64,000 bases of DNA from an uncultured Campylobacter sp. Its GTDB lineage: Bacteria; Campylobacterota; Campylobacteria; Campylobacterales; Campylobacteraceae. The stretch spans positions 1 to 64,000 of the forward strand of contig NZ_CALIST010000022.1 of NCBI RefSeq assembly GCF_938041645.1. The letters are read 5' to 3'. The notes under the pieces are model-generated. The model had not been told where the DNA came from and searched no databases. It worked only from the letters and a program-made list of their open reading frames with translations. The position numbers and the translations under genes are program-made. Below, piece after piece: positions 18,348 through 26,175 of this stretch (positions within the stretch are counted from its first letter, which is position 1; every line of letters starts with the position of its first letter).

Positions 18348-18983
18348 ATGAGAAGTAAAAAAGATATTTTAGAGATAAAAAAGAGAATTTTGCAAAACTT
18401 CGCAGAAGAGCGCAGCGAGCTGAAATTTAAAGACACCTATCAGCTTTTGGTCTGCGTGATGCTAAGCGCGCAGTGTACCGACAAGCGTGTAAATTTGATC
18501 ACGCCGCGCTTTTTTGCGGAATTCCCTAGCGTTGCAGAGCTTGCAAAAGCCAATCTGGCAAGCGTTAAACTGCTAATTAGCTCGTGCAATTTCTACAACA
18601 ACAAAGCGGTAAATTTAATCAAAATGGCGCAAGCGGTGGTTCGCGACTTTGACGGCGTCGTGCCGCTTGATGAAGCGGGGCTAAAATCTCTTGCGGGCGT
18701 GGGGCAAAAGACCGCTCACGTCGTGCTTTTGGAGGGCGCGGGCGCAAACGTGATGGCGGTGGATACGCACGTATTTCGCGTTGCGCATCGCTTGGGGCTG
18801 AGCCGTGCAAAGACGCCTGAGCTTACGGAGCGCGATCTTAGCGAAGCTTTTAAGACGGACCTCGGCAAGCTGCACCAAGGCATGGTGCTTTTCGGCCGCT
18901 ACACCTGTAAAGCGATAAAGCCAAACTGCAAAGAGTGCTTTTTAAACGAGCTGTGCAGCAGCAAGGATAAGAATTTTCCGTAA
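18348..18983 (+). CDS. nth: Endonuclease III
   Basis: The 211-residue DNA glycosylase/AP lyase removes oxidised pyrimidines. It shows the helix-hairpin-helix and catalytic lysine (LAGVGQKTAHVVL, Lys121), the catalytic aspartate (VDTHVFRVAHRL, Asp139) and the C-terminal 4Fe-4S cysteines (C-x6-C-x2-C-x5-C in YTCKAIKPNCKECFLNELC). Divergent from cbf2, as I recall in C. jejuni. Confidence 0.96.
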   Translation: MRSKKDILEIKKRILQNFAEERSELKFKDTYQLLVCVMLSAQCTDKRVNLITPRFFAEFPSVAELAKANLASVKLLISSCNFYNNKAVNLIKMAQAVVRDFDGVVPLDEAGLKSLAGVGQKTAHVVLLEGAGANVMAVDTHVFRVAHRLGLSRAKTPELTERDLSEAFKTDLGKLHQGMVLFGRYTCKAIKPNCKECFLNELCSSKDKNFP

Positions 18984-19395
18984 AATTTTAGCCTGCAAAT
19001 GCGGGTTTAAATTTACGCACTTAAATTTGACGGAATTTTAAAATTTTGACGCCTTGCTTAAAGCCGCTTTACGACAGATGTTCGGCTTTATGGCGCAAAA
19101 AATTTAGATTGAAATTTTATAAATGCCTCTTTTGATTTTTATCTTTTAGCAAAATTTAAAATTTTGTTTTCGGAGCCTACTGCTTTGCCAGCCAAGACCG
19201 GTAGCCTTCGCTTTTAATCACGTCCGCGATACTTTTTGTTACCGCGCATTTAAAACGATAGTATCCTGCATTTAAAATGAGAGTGAGACCGAAACCACTA
19301 TCATTCTAAATGCAATATACACCTTTAAATAGCTTTTAAAAACATCATTAATATGGTATAGATCGCATAGATTGAGGGTTTAATTTCTTCGTTTT
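18984..19395. other. Intergenic region with inverted and direct repeats, possible gene remnant
   Basis: A hairpin is formed by 19267-19285 (TGCATTTAAAATGAGAGTG) and 19296-19314, which pair at 17 of 19 positions. A related direct copy lies at 19246-19263. On the minus strand 19181-19306 reads an open, protein-like C-terminus (FKCAVTKSIADVIKSEGYRS, then WLAKQ and stop) without a start, possibly the 3' remnant of a host gene cut here. This is the edge where GC content falls, so it is a candidate boundary of the acquired region. Confidence 0.4.
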
Positions 19396-19764
19396 CTAAA
19401 TATACATAAACGATTGCGGTGCAACGAAATTCGGATACTCCGAGTAAGGACAGATAGGCCTTTGGTATCTTTTTGTCGATTTGATTTTAATAGCAAACCC
19501 TACATCTCTGCCGGTAAAATACCTTAAGTACCTATTTTTATCTATGCCTGCATACGTTTGCGTTTTATCCCATAATTTTTCCGGAGTATCCTCTAAAATA
19601 TCATCGATTATAAATTCTCCAATAATCTTTCCTATTGGTTTCGTGGCATAAACTTTGATCTTATTGACTTTTTTTTTGAAATTTACTTTTCTGAATTCGA
19701 ATCTTTTTGTTCCGTTGAAGATGGCCTCTGCGAATTCGGGCTTAATTGATAATAATGCGGTCAT
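19396..19764 (-). CDS. ASCH-domain protein
   Basis: The 122-residue protein is one ASCH (PUA-like, RNA-binding) domain: LLSIKPEFAEAIFNGTKRFE, FRKVNFKKK, VYATKPIGKIIGEFIID, and the C-terminal APQSF. Such domains bind RNA or modified nucleotides and occur in toxin-antitoxin-like and phage modules. It overlaps the upstream GNAT gene by 23 bp, so the two are co-translated. AT-rich, unlike host genes. Cargo of the prophage right end or of a separate island. Confidence 0.8.
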   Translation of the reverse strand: MTALLSIKPEFAEAIFNGTKRFEFRKVNFKKKVNKIKVYATKPIGKIIGEFIIDDILEDTPEKLWDKTQTYAGIDKNRYLRYFTGRDVGFAIKIKSTKRYQRPICPYSEYPNFVAPQSFMYI

Positions 19765-20804
19765 CGACCAGTCCCTCTCTTAATATATTGAAGAAACTAT
19801 TATCTGTTAATCGAACAAAGCCCCAATATGATGGTTCTCCCCCCAAAATCTCCCTAATAACACCTAAAATAACGCGTTTTTTAAAGGAGACATTATAGGT
19901 CATTTTTATTACTTTTGGATAAGTCTTTTTTTCAAAGAACCGTTCTAGCTCCGAATTTGTAAATATATTATGCGGTTTACAATACTCTACAAATTCGTTT
20001 ACATTGCCGAAACTAGATAAATCACGATATTCCTCTACAACACATAATGAGGTTGCCACCGACGAATAATTTGCGTTTGACGCATTCTCACCCTTGGTTC
20101 TATATACGATGAGGCAATCGCCTTTTCTTAATTGTTCAACGCCATCCATTTTCGTAATATATACCTTGTGTATACTATTTGACTCGGACATGTCTCTTAA
20201 TATATCATAATTTTCTGTTTTAAGTATAGAATCAGAAAACATACCAGTATGATATTTTGGCCAAATACCCAAAATATATTTATTTGCATTCGTCGTTATA
20301 ACTGCCGGATAGTCTAGCAATATATCGCCTCTTGTATCTTGTCTGCGTGTCGGTATATTTTTAATCAGAACAATTTCTTCATTTTTTTTACCATATTCAA
20401 CAAAACCGTACCTTTTTAATAAGGCTATTAACGGGGTTTGTTTTGCAAAAGAGGTAACATAAACATCGTAAATATTTTTTGATACCGCAAAATCGAAGAC
20501 TCTCTTTATGAGACGTTCGCCCAGTTTAGTTCCATGAGCTTCTATCTTCATAGTTCCTATTTTTAGCCATGGATGGCCAGTATCAAGCTTAGGATCTATA
20601 TTTGTGTTATCTACTGGATTTTCTACCTTTAAGTATAAAAAAGCCACTATCCGATTATCGTCAAATAGAACATAAGCCTTTTCACCAGATAAAGCCTTTC
20701 TCTCAATCCATGCGTCAAATCCATCGTAATCGCTCCTTAATGAATCAAAAAAAAGGATTTGATATGTCAATATCCTTTATATATTTTTCTTCAATATTTG
20801 ACAT
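19742..20804 (-). pseudogene. GNAT acetyltransferase fused to a PUA/EVE-like domain, out of frame in a T8 tract
   Basis: From 20770 the frame encodes a GNAT domain (FAIDNR-type strands; acetyl-CoA loop near AHGTKLGERLIKRVFDFA, then YGFVEYGKK) and a C-terminal PUA-like domain (about residues 150-342, including KGDCLIVYRTK). In that frame only a TTG with no proper RBS is available. A real-looking start lies upstream: ATG at 20802-20804 preceded by GGGAG and a TATAAT. It reads MSNIEEKYIKDIDISNPFF and then hits TGA after a run of eight T (A8 at 20747-20754). With seven T the two frames join as ISNPFFDSLRSDYDGFDAWI. So the gene is either phase-variable (now OFF), a recent pseudogene, or a sequencing error. 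Confidence 0.75.
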
Positions 20805-20911
20805 TTTAGACTCCCGATATTTTTATACAATTATATCAAAAAATATCCGACTCCGTTCTCTAAAATTTCTGAAGATATAAATCATAAATATTTATTGACG
20901 GTATGCGAAAG

Positions 20912-21325
20912 TCAAAGCTGTAAATTAGATATTTGCACTGCAAATTCTTGCCCTTTTACGGCGGTAAGCAGCGCGCTCAAAGCCGCACGGGAGTCTTTCA
21001 CTCCGTGCGCGCCCAAAGATGAACCCAGTAGCACGCAGCCCTCGGTATTACGCCCGGTATTGCCGGAGTGGATCAAGATGCAGCGAGTTTTTGGCACCAG
21101 CTCATTCCATAAAAGCGGCAGACGAACTCTAAATTTCGGACTATCGTGCCAGGCTATTTGATACTTTCCTTGCGGTATGCGTCTATCCATACCGCTCTGC
21201 GTGGTATCGGGGCCCGCAGGCTCGCAGGTATATCCTTTTAGCACTTCCTTTTCGCCGTCGCGCAATACGAAGCGCCCCAGCGTCATATCGTCAATCTCCT
21301 TGAACCTGGTAATTTCCAAGACCAT
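20912..21325 (-). CDS. DUF5675-type phage protein
   Basis: About 137 residues starting MVLEITRFKEIDD; I choose this Met because AAAGGAG precedes it by five bases. The sequence has GRFVLRDGEKEVLKGYTCEP, RIPQGKYQIAWH, ILIHSGNTGRNTEGCVLLG. This is the conserved pattern of DUF5675, a small fold related to L,D-transpeptidase-like or peptidase-like proteins and frequent at phage tail or lysis ends. It is the last gene of the leftward late operon. The role in the virion or in lysis is not established. Confidence 0.75.
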   Translation of the reverse strand: MVLEITRFKEIDDMTLGRFVLRDGEKEVLKGYTCEPAGPDTTQSGMDRRIPQGKYQIAWHDSPKFRVRLPLLWNELVPKTRCILIHSGNTGRNTEGCVLLGSSLGAHGVKDSRAALSALLTAVKGQEFAVQISNLQL

Positions 21326-21335
21326 TTTTACTCCT

Positions 21336-22319
21336 TTACCCTTCAAATTCTATCTCTATATTGTAGGCTGACGGCTCTAGCGTATGCGAAACCGATTTTA
21401 CGCTAAATTTAAGATCCTCAAGCCCTGCAGCGCCTTTAAATTTAATTTGTGCGCCCGCGACGATATTGGCGCCCATACACGAGCACCGCCCGTTAATACC
21501 GCCCTTTTTTAGCTCATTTAGCTTGCTTTGCGCCAGCTTATAGGCCTCGGCATCGCTTTTCGGCTCCGGGATCTGCATCTTATAGGTCTGTTTGCCTTTG
21601 CCTACTTTGATCTGCTTGCGTTTCCCGCTTTCTACGTCCTGCCATTCGCAAGTAACCGATCCGTATGCATTGCGATTCGCTTCGGTGACATTTAAAGACT
21701 CGAGTTCGCTTAAGTTTAGCTCTATTTGCGGCAGTCCGCTCTCTGTCTTTGCTTCGCCTGCTTCATCATCCCCGCTTTTTGGCGCTAGGATCAGAGTATC
21801 GTTTTTGGTGGCGGCTAGATAACCTAGCTCTTTACTAAGCGAGTATAAAAACTCCAAATCACTCACCCCGTCTTGTAGGCGCGATCTGATCGCCATATCC
21901 TCTCCGCTTGTTTTTAGGCGCAGGGCGTTTTCGTCCGCGATCTTGCCGGCAATGGCAAAAAGCGTGGTATTTTCCCAGCTGCGGCGCTTTTTAGTCTTGA
22001 TCTCGCCGGCAAAATCTACGGCGGTCGCACGCACCTCGGTGCTTTGCTCTTTGTAATCTCGCTCGCAGGTCTGCACGGCGAATTTACCGCACAGCCACAT
22101 ATTATCAGCGCCTCCTTCACCTTCGCCCGCCCAACCCAGCCAGAGCTCGAGTTTATCGCCGAAAGCGGGTTTTGTATAGAGGCCGTGCACCTTGAAATTG
22201 ATCTCGTCGCTTTTAAAGCCCTCTTTGTCGTCAAAGCCGAGCGAGATTAAATTTTGCCTGAGCGTTTCGGTAATATCTTTGCCGTTTGCTTCAAGTTTGA
22301 AGATCGGTTTTCTCACCAT
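21336..22319 (-). CDS. Phage late control protein D-like tail protein (gpD)
   Basis: The 327-residue protein matches P2 gpD, the tail-tube capping/hub component at the baseplate. It has FKLEANGKDITETLRQNLIS, GDKLELWLGW, a VRATAVDFAG strand, and C-terminal RCSCMGANIVAGAQIKF (GxIxxGxxV-type) and VSHTLEPSAYNIEIEFEG. It overlaps gpX by 7 bp and lies in the usual U-X-D order. Confidence 0.88.
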   Translation of the reverse strand: MVRKPIFKLEANGKDITETLRQNLISLGFDDKEGFKSDEINFKVHGLYTKPAFGDKLELWLGWAGEGEGGADNMWLCGKFAVQTCERDYKEQSTEVRATAVDFAGEIKTKKRRSWENTTLFAIAGKIADENALRLKTSGEDMAIRSRLQDGVSDLEFLYSLSKELGYLAATKNDTLILAPKSGDDEAGEAKTESGLPQIELNLSELESLNVTEANRNAYGSVTCEWQDVESGKRKQIKVGKGKQTYKMQIPEPKSDAEAYKLAQSKLNELKKGGINGRCSCMGANIVAGAQIKFKGAAGLEDLKFSVKSVSHTLEPSAYNIEIEFEG

Positions 22320-22504
22320 AACGCCGCCTGCTTTTGTGGGATTTTTTCTTCGCTCAATTCCGGCAGGGTTACGCTATCGCCTGCTTTTAAAACGACCTCT
22401 AGCTTCGGATTCAATTCCAGCACGCTTTCAAAATACCTTAAATGCCCATAATGTTGATAAACGATCTGGTCCAACCGCTCGCCGTCTTTTGCCTTATAAA
22501 TCAT
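22313..22504 (-). CDS. Tail protein X (LysM-like)
   Basis: The 63-residue product is a single LysM-like domain (MIYKAKDGERLDQIVYQHYG, LPELSEEKI) typical of P2 gpX. In contractile tails the gpX-type protein sits at the hub or binds peptidoglycan. It overlaps gpD. Confidence 0.88.
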   Translation of the reverse strand: MIYKAKDGERLDQIVYQHYGHLRYFESVLELNPKLEVVLKAGDSVTLPELSEEKIPQKQAALW

Positions 22505-22522
22505 ATTTATGCCTCTGTTTGA

Positions 22523-22906
22523 TTAAATTTCGTCCGCATCGTAATCCCTTCTAAGCGTAAGGCTGAATGTCTGCGTGAAAAACGCTCCATTTGGAGCGAA
22601 TACGGATCTGTTTTCGCTGATCTTTTCTATCGCAAATTTACCCAGATACTTACCCCGCCCCGTAACGAGCGGCAGGCTTTGTCGCAACTCGGCCAAAGCA
22701 TAAAGCGGTTTTAACGCCTCTTGCCCGTCCTGTGCGAAAGGTAAGGTTTGCCCGTTTAAATTTATGCTTTGGCTGCCGAGTTTTGCACTCAAAAGGGCTT
22801 CAAAGTTTGCGATGCGCTCCTGCGAGGTAATGCCGAATTCCGTTTCTACCGCTATTTCGCTTGTCTGCTTCCACTCAAATTTAAAGCCACCCAAATTTAA
22901 CACCAT
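22523..22906 (-). CDS. Tail protein U-like (gpU)
   Basis: The 127-residue product (MVLNLGGFKFEWKQTSEIAV..., GQTLPFAQDG, LPLVTGRGKYLGKFAIEKI) matches P2 gpU, a tail completion protein. It follows the tape measure gene by three bases. Confidence 0.87.
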   Translation of the reverse strand: MVLNLGGFKFEWKQTSEIAVETEFGITSQERIANFEALLSAKLGSQSINLNGQTLPFAQDGQEALKPLYALAELRQSLPLVTGRGKYLGKFAIEKISENRSVFAPNGAFFTQTFSLTLRRDYDADEI

Positions 22907-22909
22907 ATC

Positions 22910-25033
22910 TTAATCCCTCACATCGGTATTTTTAGCATTTCGCTCATTTCGCCTGATAGCCTCTTGCACGTCTTTTGAAATCTGCCGCTTAAAGGCTTCC
23001 GTATCGATACTCTGCCCGTGAGTATCTATCTTAAAATCGCCGTTAAAAACGACGTTTGTATTGCCCCCGGCGCGGCTTGAGCTAAGAGTGCTGAGTGCTT
23101 CGCCCATAGGACGATTCGGTGCAGGCGTAAAATTTCGATCGGCATTAGCATAAGCAGGCGCCGTAACCGGCGCACTACTATCTCCAAAGCCGAAAAACTC
23201 TCCTACGCTTTTTATGTTGCTAAGCACCCAATCGATCTTTTCGCCTATCCAGCCGAAAAAGTCCGCAAATAGATCCTTCCACCACGCTACCGTCTCATCA
23301 AATACGCTACTGAAAGCTTCTACCCAGCTATCCAGCCAGCTCTTAAAGTTCTCCCATTCCGGCTTGATTTTTTGCCAAAAGTTTTGAAAAAAGGCTTTTA
23401 CTCGATCCCAATTCTCATACAGCCACACTGCGGCCGTAGCAAGCCCCACGACTATGGCACCGATGCCCGTAGTGATTAGAGCCAGCTTCATTATGCGAAA
23501 ACCCACAGCCGCTGCGATGCTTGCGCCTCGCAATATAGCCATAGCGGCGGCGGCAGCCTTACTTGCTACGGCGTGAGCAATCAGGGCGGCTTTTTGCGCC
23601 ACAAGTGCGATGTTTGTGCGAAGCGTGGCGGCAGTAAGCGCCCACATCCCTTTGACCATCAGGGCAATGATATGATAAGCCGTTCTAAACGGCGCAAAAG
23701 CAAGCATAAGGCCCGCAAAGCCTATTTTAACGCCGCTGATCGCTACTCCAAGAGCTATGAAGCCGCCTACCGCACCGGTCAGAAGTTTGGCGAGCGTAGG
23801 AAATTTTTCGTTAAATTTTCGCAGTGCGTTTCCGAAAGCCGCAAATAGTTTCGCTGCGCTATCTACGACGGGTAAAAAAGTTTCGCCGATTTGTGAAGCT
23901 AAATTGATCCAGCTTTGATGCAATCTGTCTAATGCCGAGGCGGTAGTATTGAGCTTAACTTGCAACTCTTTTTCCATAGAGCCCTTGGCTTCGGCAGAAC
24001 GCGCCATAGCGATATTTGCTTTAAGCTCGTCTATGTTCTGCACTAGAGATGCTATCTCATCATTATAGTTGCCGCCTACGAGGTCATAGAGAATTCCAGC
24101 TTGCGCATCTTTAGGCGCAGCCTTGATCCTTTCTAAGAAATCCACCATCGCGGCGGTAGAGTCTTTGTTCAGATTTTCTTTGAGTGTTTGGGCATCCAGC
24201 CCGATCTGTTTCAGGGCTTCGTGGAATTTCTTCGGTTGTTTTTCCGCGCTTGCTAATGTCGTAAAAAAATCATTCAGCGAAGTGCCTACTACGCTCGTAG
24301 CTTTGCCCGTGCTAAGCAGGGTAGAGGCGAATGCAGCCGTAGTCTTGCCGTCTAAATCTATCATCCTCGCCGTAGCGGCAAGCAAAGAGGTAGCCTCTAA
24401 AATTTGATCGGCGTTAGCGTTTTTTACCTTATTGTCGAGTAGATTTATGGTGTCGAAAAGCTCCTCGATACCTTGGGTGTTTTTGATACCAAAGCCTACA
24501 AACATATTGTTCGTAGCTTTACCGACATCGTTTGCACTCATGGCAAAGGCACTCATTGCGGTAGTGGTGAGCCTGACGTATTTGATAAGCTCCTCGCCGC
24601 TTAAATTTGCTTTGCCACCCTCCGAGGCGATAGCCGCCACGTCGCTGAAGCTTTTGCCGAAGCTTGCGCTCAGATTTCTGAGTTCGCCTTTAAGTTTTGC
24701 CATCTCCTCATCGGTGCCGTCTACATATTTTTTCACGTCGGCAAAGGCCGCTTCATCGTCTATGGCAAATTTTATCGGTACGGCAAGGCTTGCAGTTTTT
24801 GCAAGAGTGCCCGCAAGATTTCCTATTTCATCCGAAATTGTTTGTTTGTAGCGAGCTATATCCTTGCTTACGCCCTTTAGTCCGCGCAAATTTTCACTTA
24901 TGCTTTTTACGCTTACGCCGGCGTTTTTTGCACTACGCGCAAGCCCTTTTATTGCGTTATCAGCAGATTTGACGCTAGAAAGTCCTTTCAAAACCAGCCC
25001 TATACTTATGCCGAGCGTAGTTTGATTATCCAT
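22910..25033 (-). CDS. Tail tape measure protein
   Basis: The 707-residue protein starts with an Ala/Ser/Lys-rich helical region, contains the family core (FGKSFSDVAAIASEGGKANL, VVGTSLNDFFTTLASAEK, AGILYDLVGGNYNDEI; TP901-type tape measure), then a hydrophobic stretch at about residues 400-540 with several membrane-spanning helices, and a soluble end. It sets tail length and probably helps DNA cross the inner membrane. It lies downstream of the E/E' frameshift gene, as in P2. Confidence 0.93.
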   Translation of the reverse strand: MDNQTTLGISIGLVLKGLSSVKSADNAIKGLARSAKNAGVSVKSISENLRGLKGVSKDIARYKQTISDEIGNLAGTLAKTASLAVPIKFAIDDEAAFADVKKYVDGTDEEMAKLKGELRNLSASFGKSFSDVAAIASEGGKANLSGEELIKYVRLTTTAMSAFAMSANDVGKATNNMFVGFGIKNTQGIEELFDTINLLDNKVKNANADQILEATSLLAATARMIDLDGKTTAAFASTLLSTGKATSVVGTSLNDFFTTLASAEKQPKKFHEALKQIGLDAQTLKENLNKDSTAAMVDFLERIKAAPKDAQAGILYDLVGGNYNDEIASLVQNIDELKANIAMARSAEAKGSMEKELQVKLNTTASALDRLHQSWINLASQIGETFLPVVDSAAKLFAAFGNALRKFNEKFPTLAKLLTGAVGGFIALGVAISGVKIGFAGLMLAFAPFRTAYHIIALMVKGMWALTAATLRTNIALVAQKAALIAHAVASKAAAAAMAILRGASIAAAVGFRIMKLALITTGIGAIVVGLATAAVWLYENWDRVKAFFQNFWQKIKPEWENFKSWLDSWVEAFSSVFDETVAWWKDLFADFFGWIGEKIDWVLSNIKSVGEFFGFGDSSAPVTAPAYANADRNFTPAPNRPMGEALSTLSSSRAGGNTNVVFNGDFKIDTHGQSIDTEAFKRQISKDVQEAIRRNERNAKNTDVRD

Positions 25034-25083
25034 TTTACCTCCTTTCCTGCTGCAAATTTTAAAATTTATGTTAGAATACAGCT

Positions 25084-25263
25084 ATGAACTATTCAAGATT
25101 AGTAGATATTTATAGCTGTTTCATAACGGCTGCCGTGCTTATCTTCAGCGTGATTTTCGGGTTAGAGTTCAACCCCATTTTAGTGGTTTTTGTCGTAGTA
25201 CCGCTAGTCATGCTATTTTTAGATCCGCTTCACAAGACGCTTAAGCGCTTATTTAGGCTTTGA
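25084..25263 (+). CDS. Antisense small membrane protein (59 aa) inside the tail operon
   Basis: This gene reads rightward in the only gap of the leftward tail operon, between E' and the tape measure. The product MNYSRLVDIYSCFITAAVLI... has two membrane helices (about 13-25 and 30-46: LVVFVVVPLVMLFLDPL) and a basic C-terminus (HKTLKRLFRL). A TTAGAAT that could serve as a -10 box lies about 13 bases upstream of the ATG, with no strong RBS. Its stop overlaps the E' stop by 11 bp tail to tail. Opposite orientation is typical of lysogenic-conversion genes such as superinfection-exclusion proteins; that function is inference. Confidence 0.55.
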   Translation: MNYSRLVDIYSCFITAAVLIFSVIFGLEFNPILVVFVVVPLVMLFLDPLHKTLKRLFRL

Positions 25264-25629
25264 GCGCTCCACTTTGCGCTTTTAAAATTTTAATACTTAT
25301 AGCCACAAATTCACTAAAATCGATCATATTCATATCTAAAATTTCACCATAGCCGAAATGGAGCACGTAGCCTAATAGCGCAATGTTTTCATTATCCGGC
25401 GCTGCTAAACGTCCAAAAAACTCTGTACCGCCTTTTGTAAAACGTTGAAGTCGGCGATATCGAGCTCCTCGATCTGCGCCGGGGTTTTGTTGGCGCAAGC
25501 GGCGCAGAGCTTTATACTTTGCTCGATTTCGGTCTTTTCGGCCGAAACCGCTTTAAAAGTTTTTACGCTCGGCGCAAAAACCTCTACCTCTTCGCCGCAG
25601 ACCGGCAAATTTACTTTGATATTTCTCAT
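25253..25629 (-). CDS. E+E' tail chaperone made by -1 frameshift
   Basis: Slippage by -1 on the heptamer T TTT TTG joins gpE (to ...VQSFL) to GRLAAPDNENIALLGYVL and on to the stop at 25253, about 125 residues in all. The downstream frame has no good start of its own, and its sequence continues the helical chaperone pattern. The gene position (between FII and the tape measure) and heptamer match the known P2 E+E' arrangement. The extension overlaps the antisense gene end by 11 bp. Confidence 0.8.
25405..25629 (-). CDS. Tail assembly chaperone E (gpE-like)
   Basis: The 74-residue product (MRNIKVNLPVCGEEVEVFAP..., KLCAACANKTPAQIEELDI...VLQKAVQSFLDV) is of the P2 gpE/phage tail assembly family, which binds the tape measure protein during assembly. 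Its 3' end contains the slippery T TTT TTG at 25414-25420, so a fraction of ribosomes should continue into the E' frame. Confidence 0.85.
   Translation of the reverse strand: MRNIKVNLPVCGEEVEVFAPSVKTFKAVSAEKTEIEQSIKLCAACANKTPAQIEELDIADFNVLQKAVQSFLDV
25414..25420 (-). promoter_or_regulatory. Programmed -1 frameshift site T TTT TTG
   Basis: On the minus strand the zero-frame codons AGT TTT TTG GAC contain the slippery heptamer T TTT TTG, three codons before the gpE stop. The -1 product continues into E'. Confidence 0.75.
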
Positions 25630-25632
25630 TTT

Positions 25633-26142
25633 TTACTCTCCTAAATTTGATCTTACTTTCGCCATATAATCCACCCCACCGATCAAAAGGATCATATTTT
25701 CGGCATCTTTTAACACTATTGGCGTCTTATCGATATTGATATCTACGAAATGAGCCTGAAGCGTGATCGTAACTTCCATCTCCGAGCCGCTTTCAAAATC
25801 TGCGAATTCAATCTTTGTAATATCGCCGGTAAAAGCTGCGCTAAACGGCTTAGGCTCGCCTGATGCTTGATAGATCGAGGCGGTGAAAAGAAACGGCACG
25901 CGTGAGCTAAAGGCATTTAGCCCCATAGCAAGCCATGTGTTTCTATCTGCAATGCGGATCGTGAAGCTTACCTCGGTCGCAGCCAAAATGCCGCTGCTAT
26001 AATTTGCGCTCAGCGCACCTTTGGCCTCTATCGTCTCAAACTCCATAGTAGGAAGTTTGAGCGTTTTTGTAACGCCTAAATAGCCCTGGCCGTTGATGAA
26101 TACGTTGCATTCTTGCACCGCTTGAGGGATAATTCTTTTCAT
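25633..26142 (-). CDS. Major tail tube protein (gpFII-like)
   Basis: The 169-residue protein (MKRIIPQAVQECNVFINGQG, YLGVTKTLKLPTMEFETIEA, KGALSANYSSG) is a contractile-tail tube protein of the P2 FII family. It forms the inner tube within the sheath. It lies directly after the sheath gene, with a good AAGGAGAAAAGT site upstream. Confidence 0.92.
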   Translation of the reverse strand: MKRIIPQAVQECNVFINGQGYLGVTKTLKLPTMEFETIEAKGALSANYSSGILAATEVSFTIRIADRNTWLAMGLNAFSSRVPFLFTASIYQASGEPKPFSAAFTGDITKIEFADFESGSEMEVTITLQAHFVDINIDKTPIVLKDAENMILLIGGVDYMAKVRSNLGE

Positions 26143-26175
26143 ACTTTTCTCCTTGTTTTAAAATTCCCCGTCTCT

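Noticed and set aside
20805..20911. Phage right end with sites like those at 53.1-53.3 kb
   Set aside because: I looked for TGTCTTAATCA-type motifs and a TG terminus with a matching 5-bp duplication and found none.
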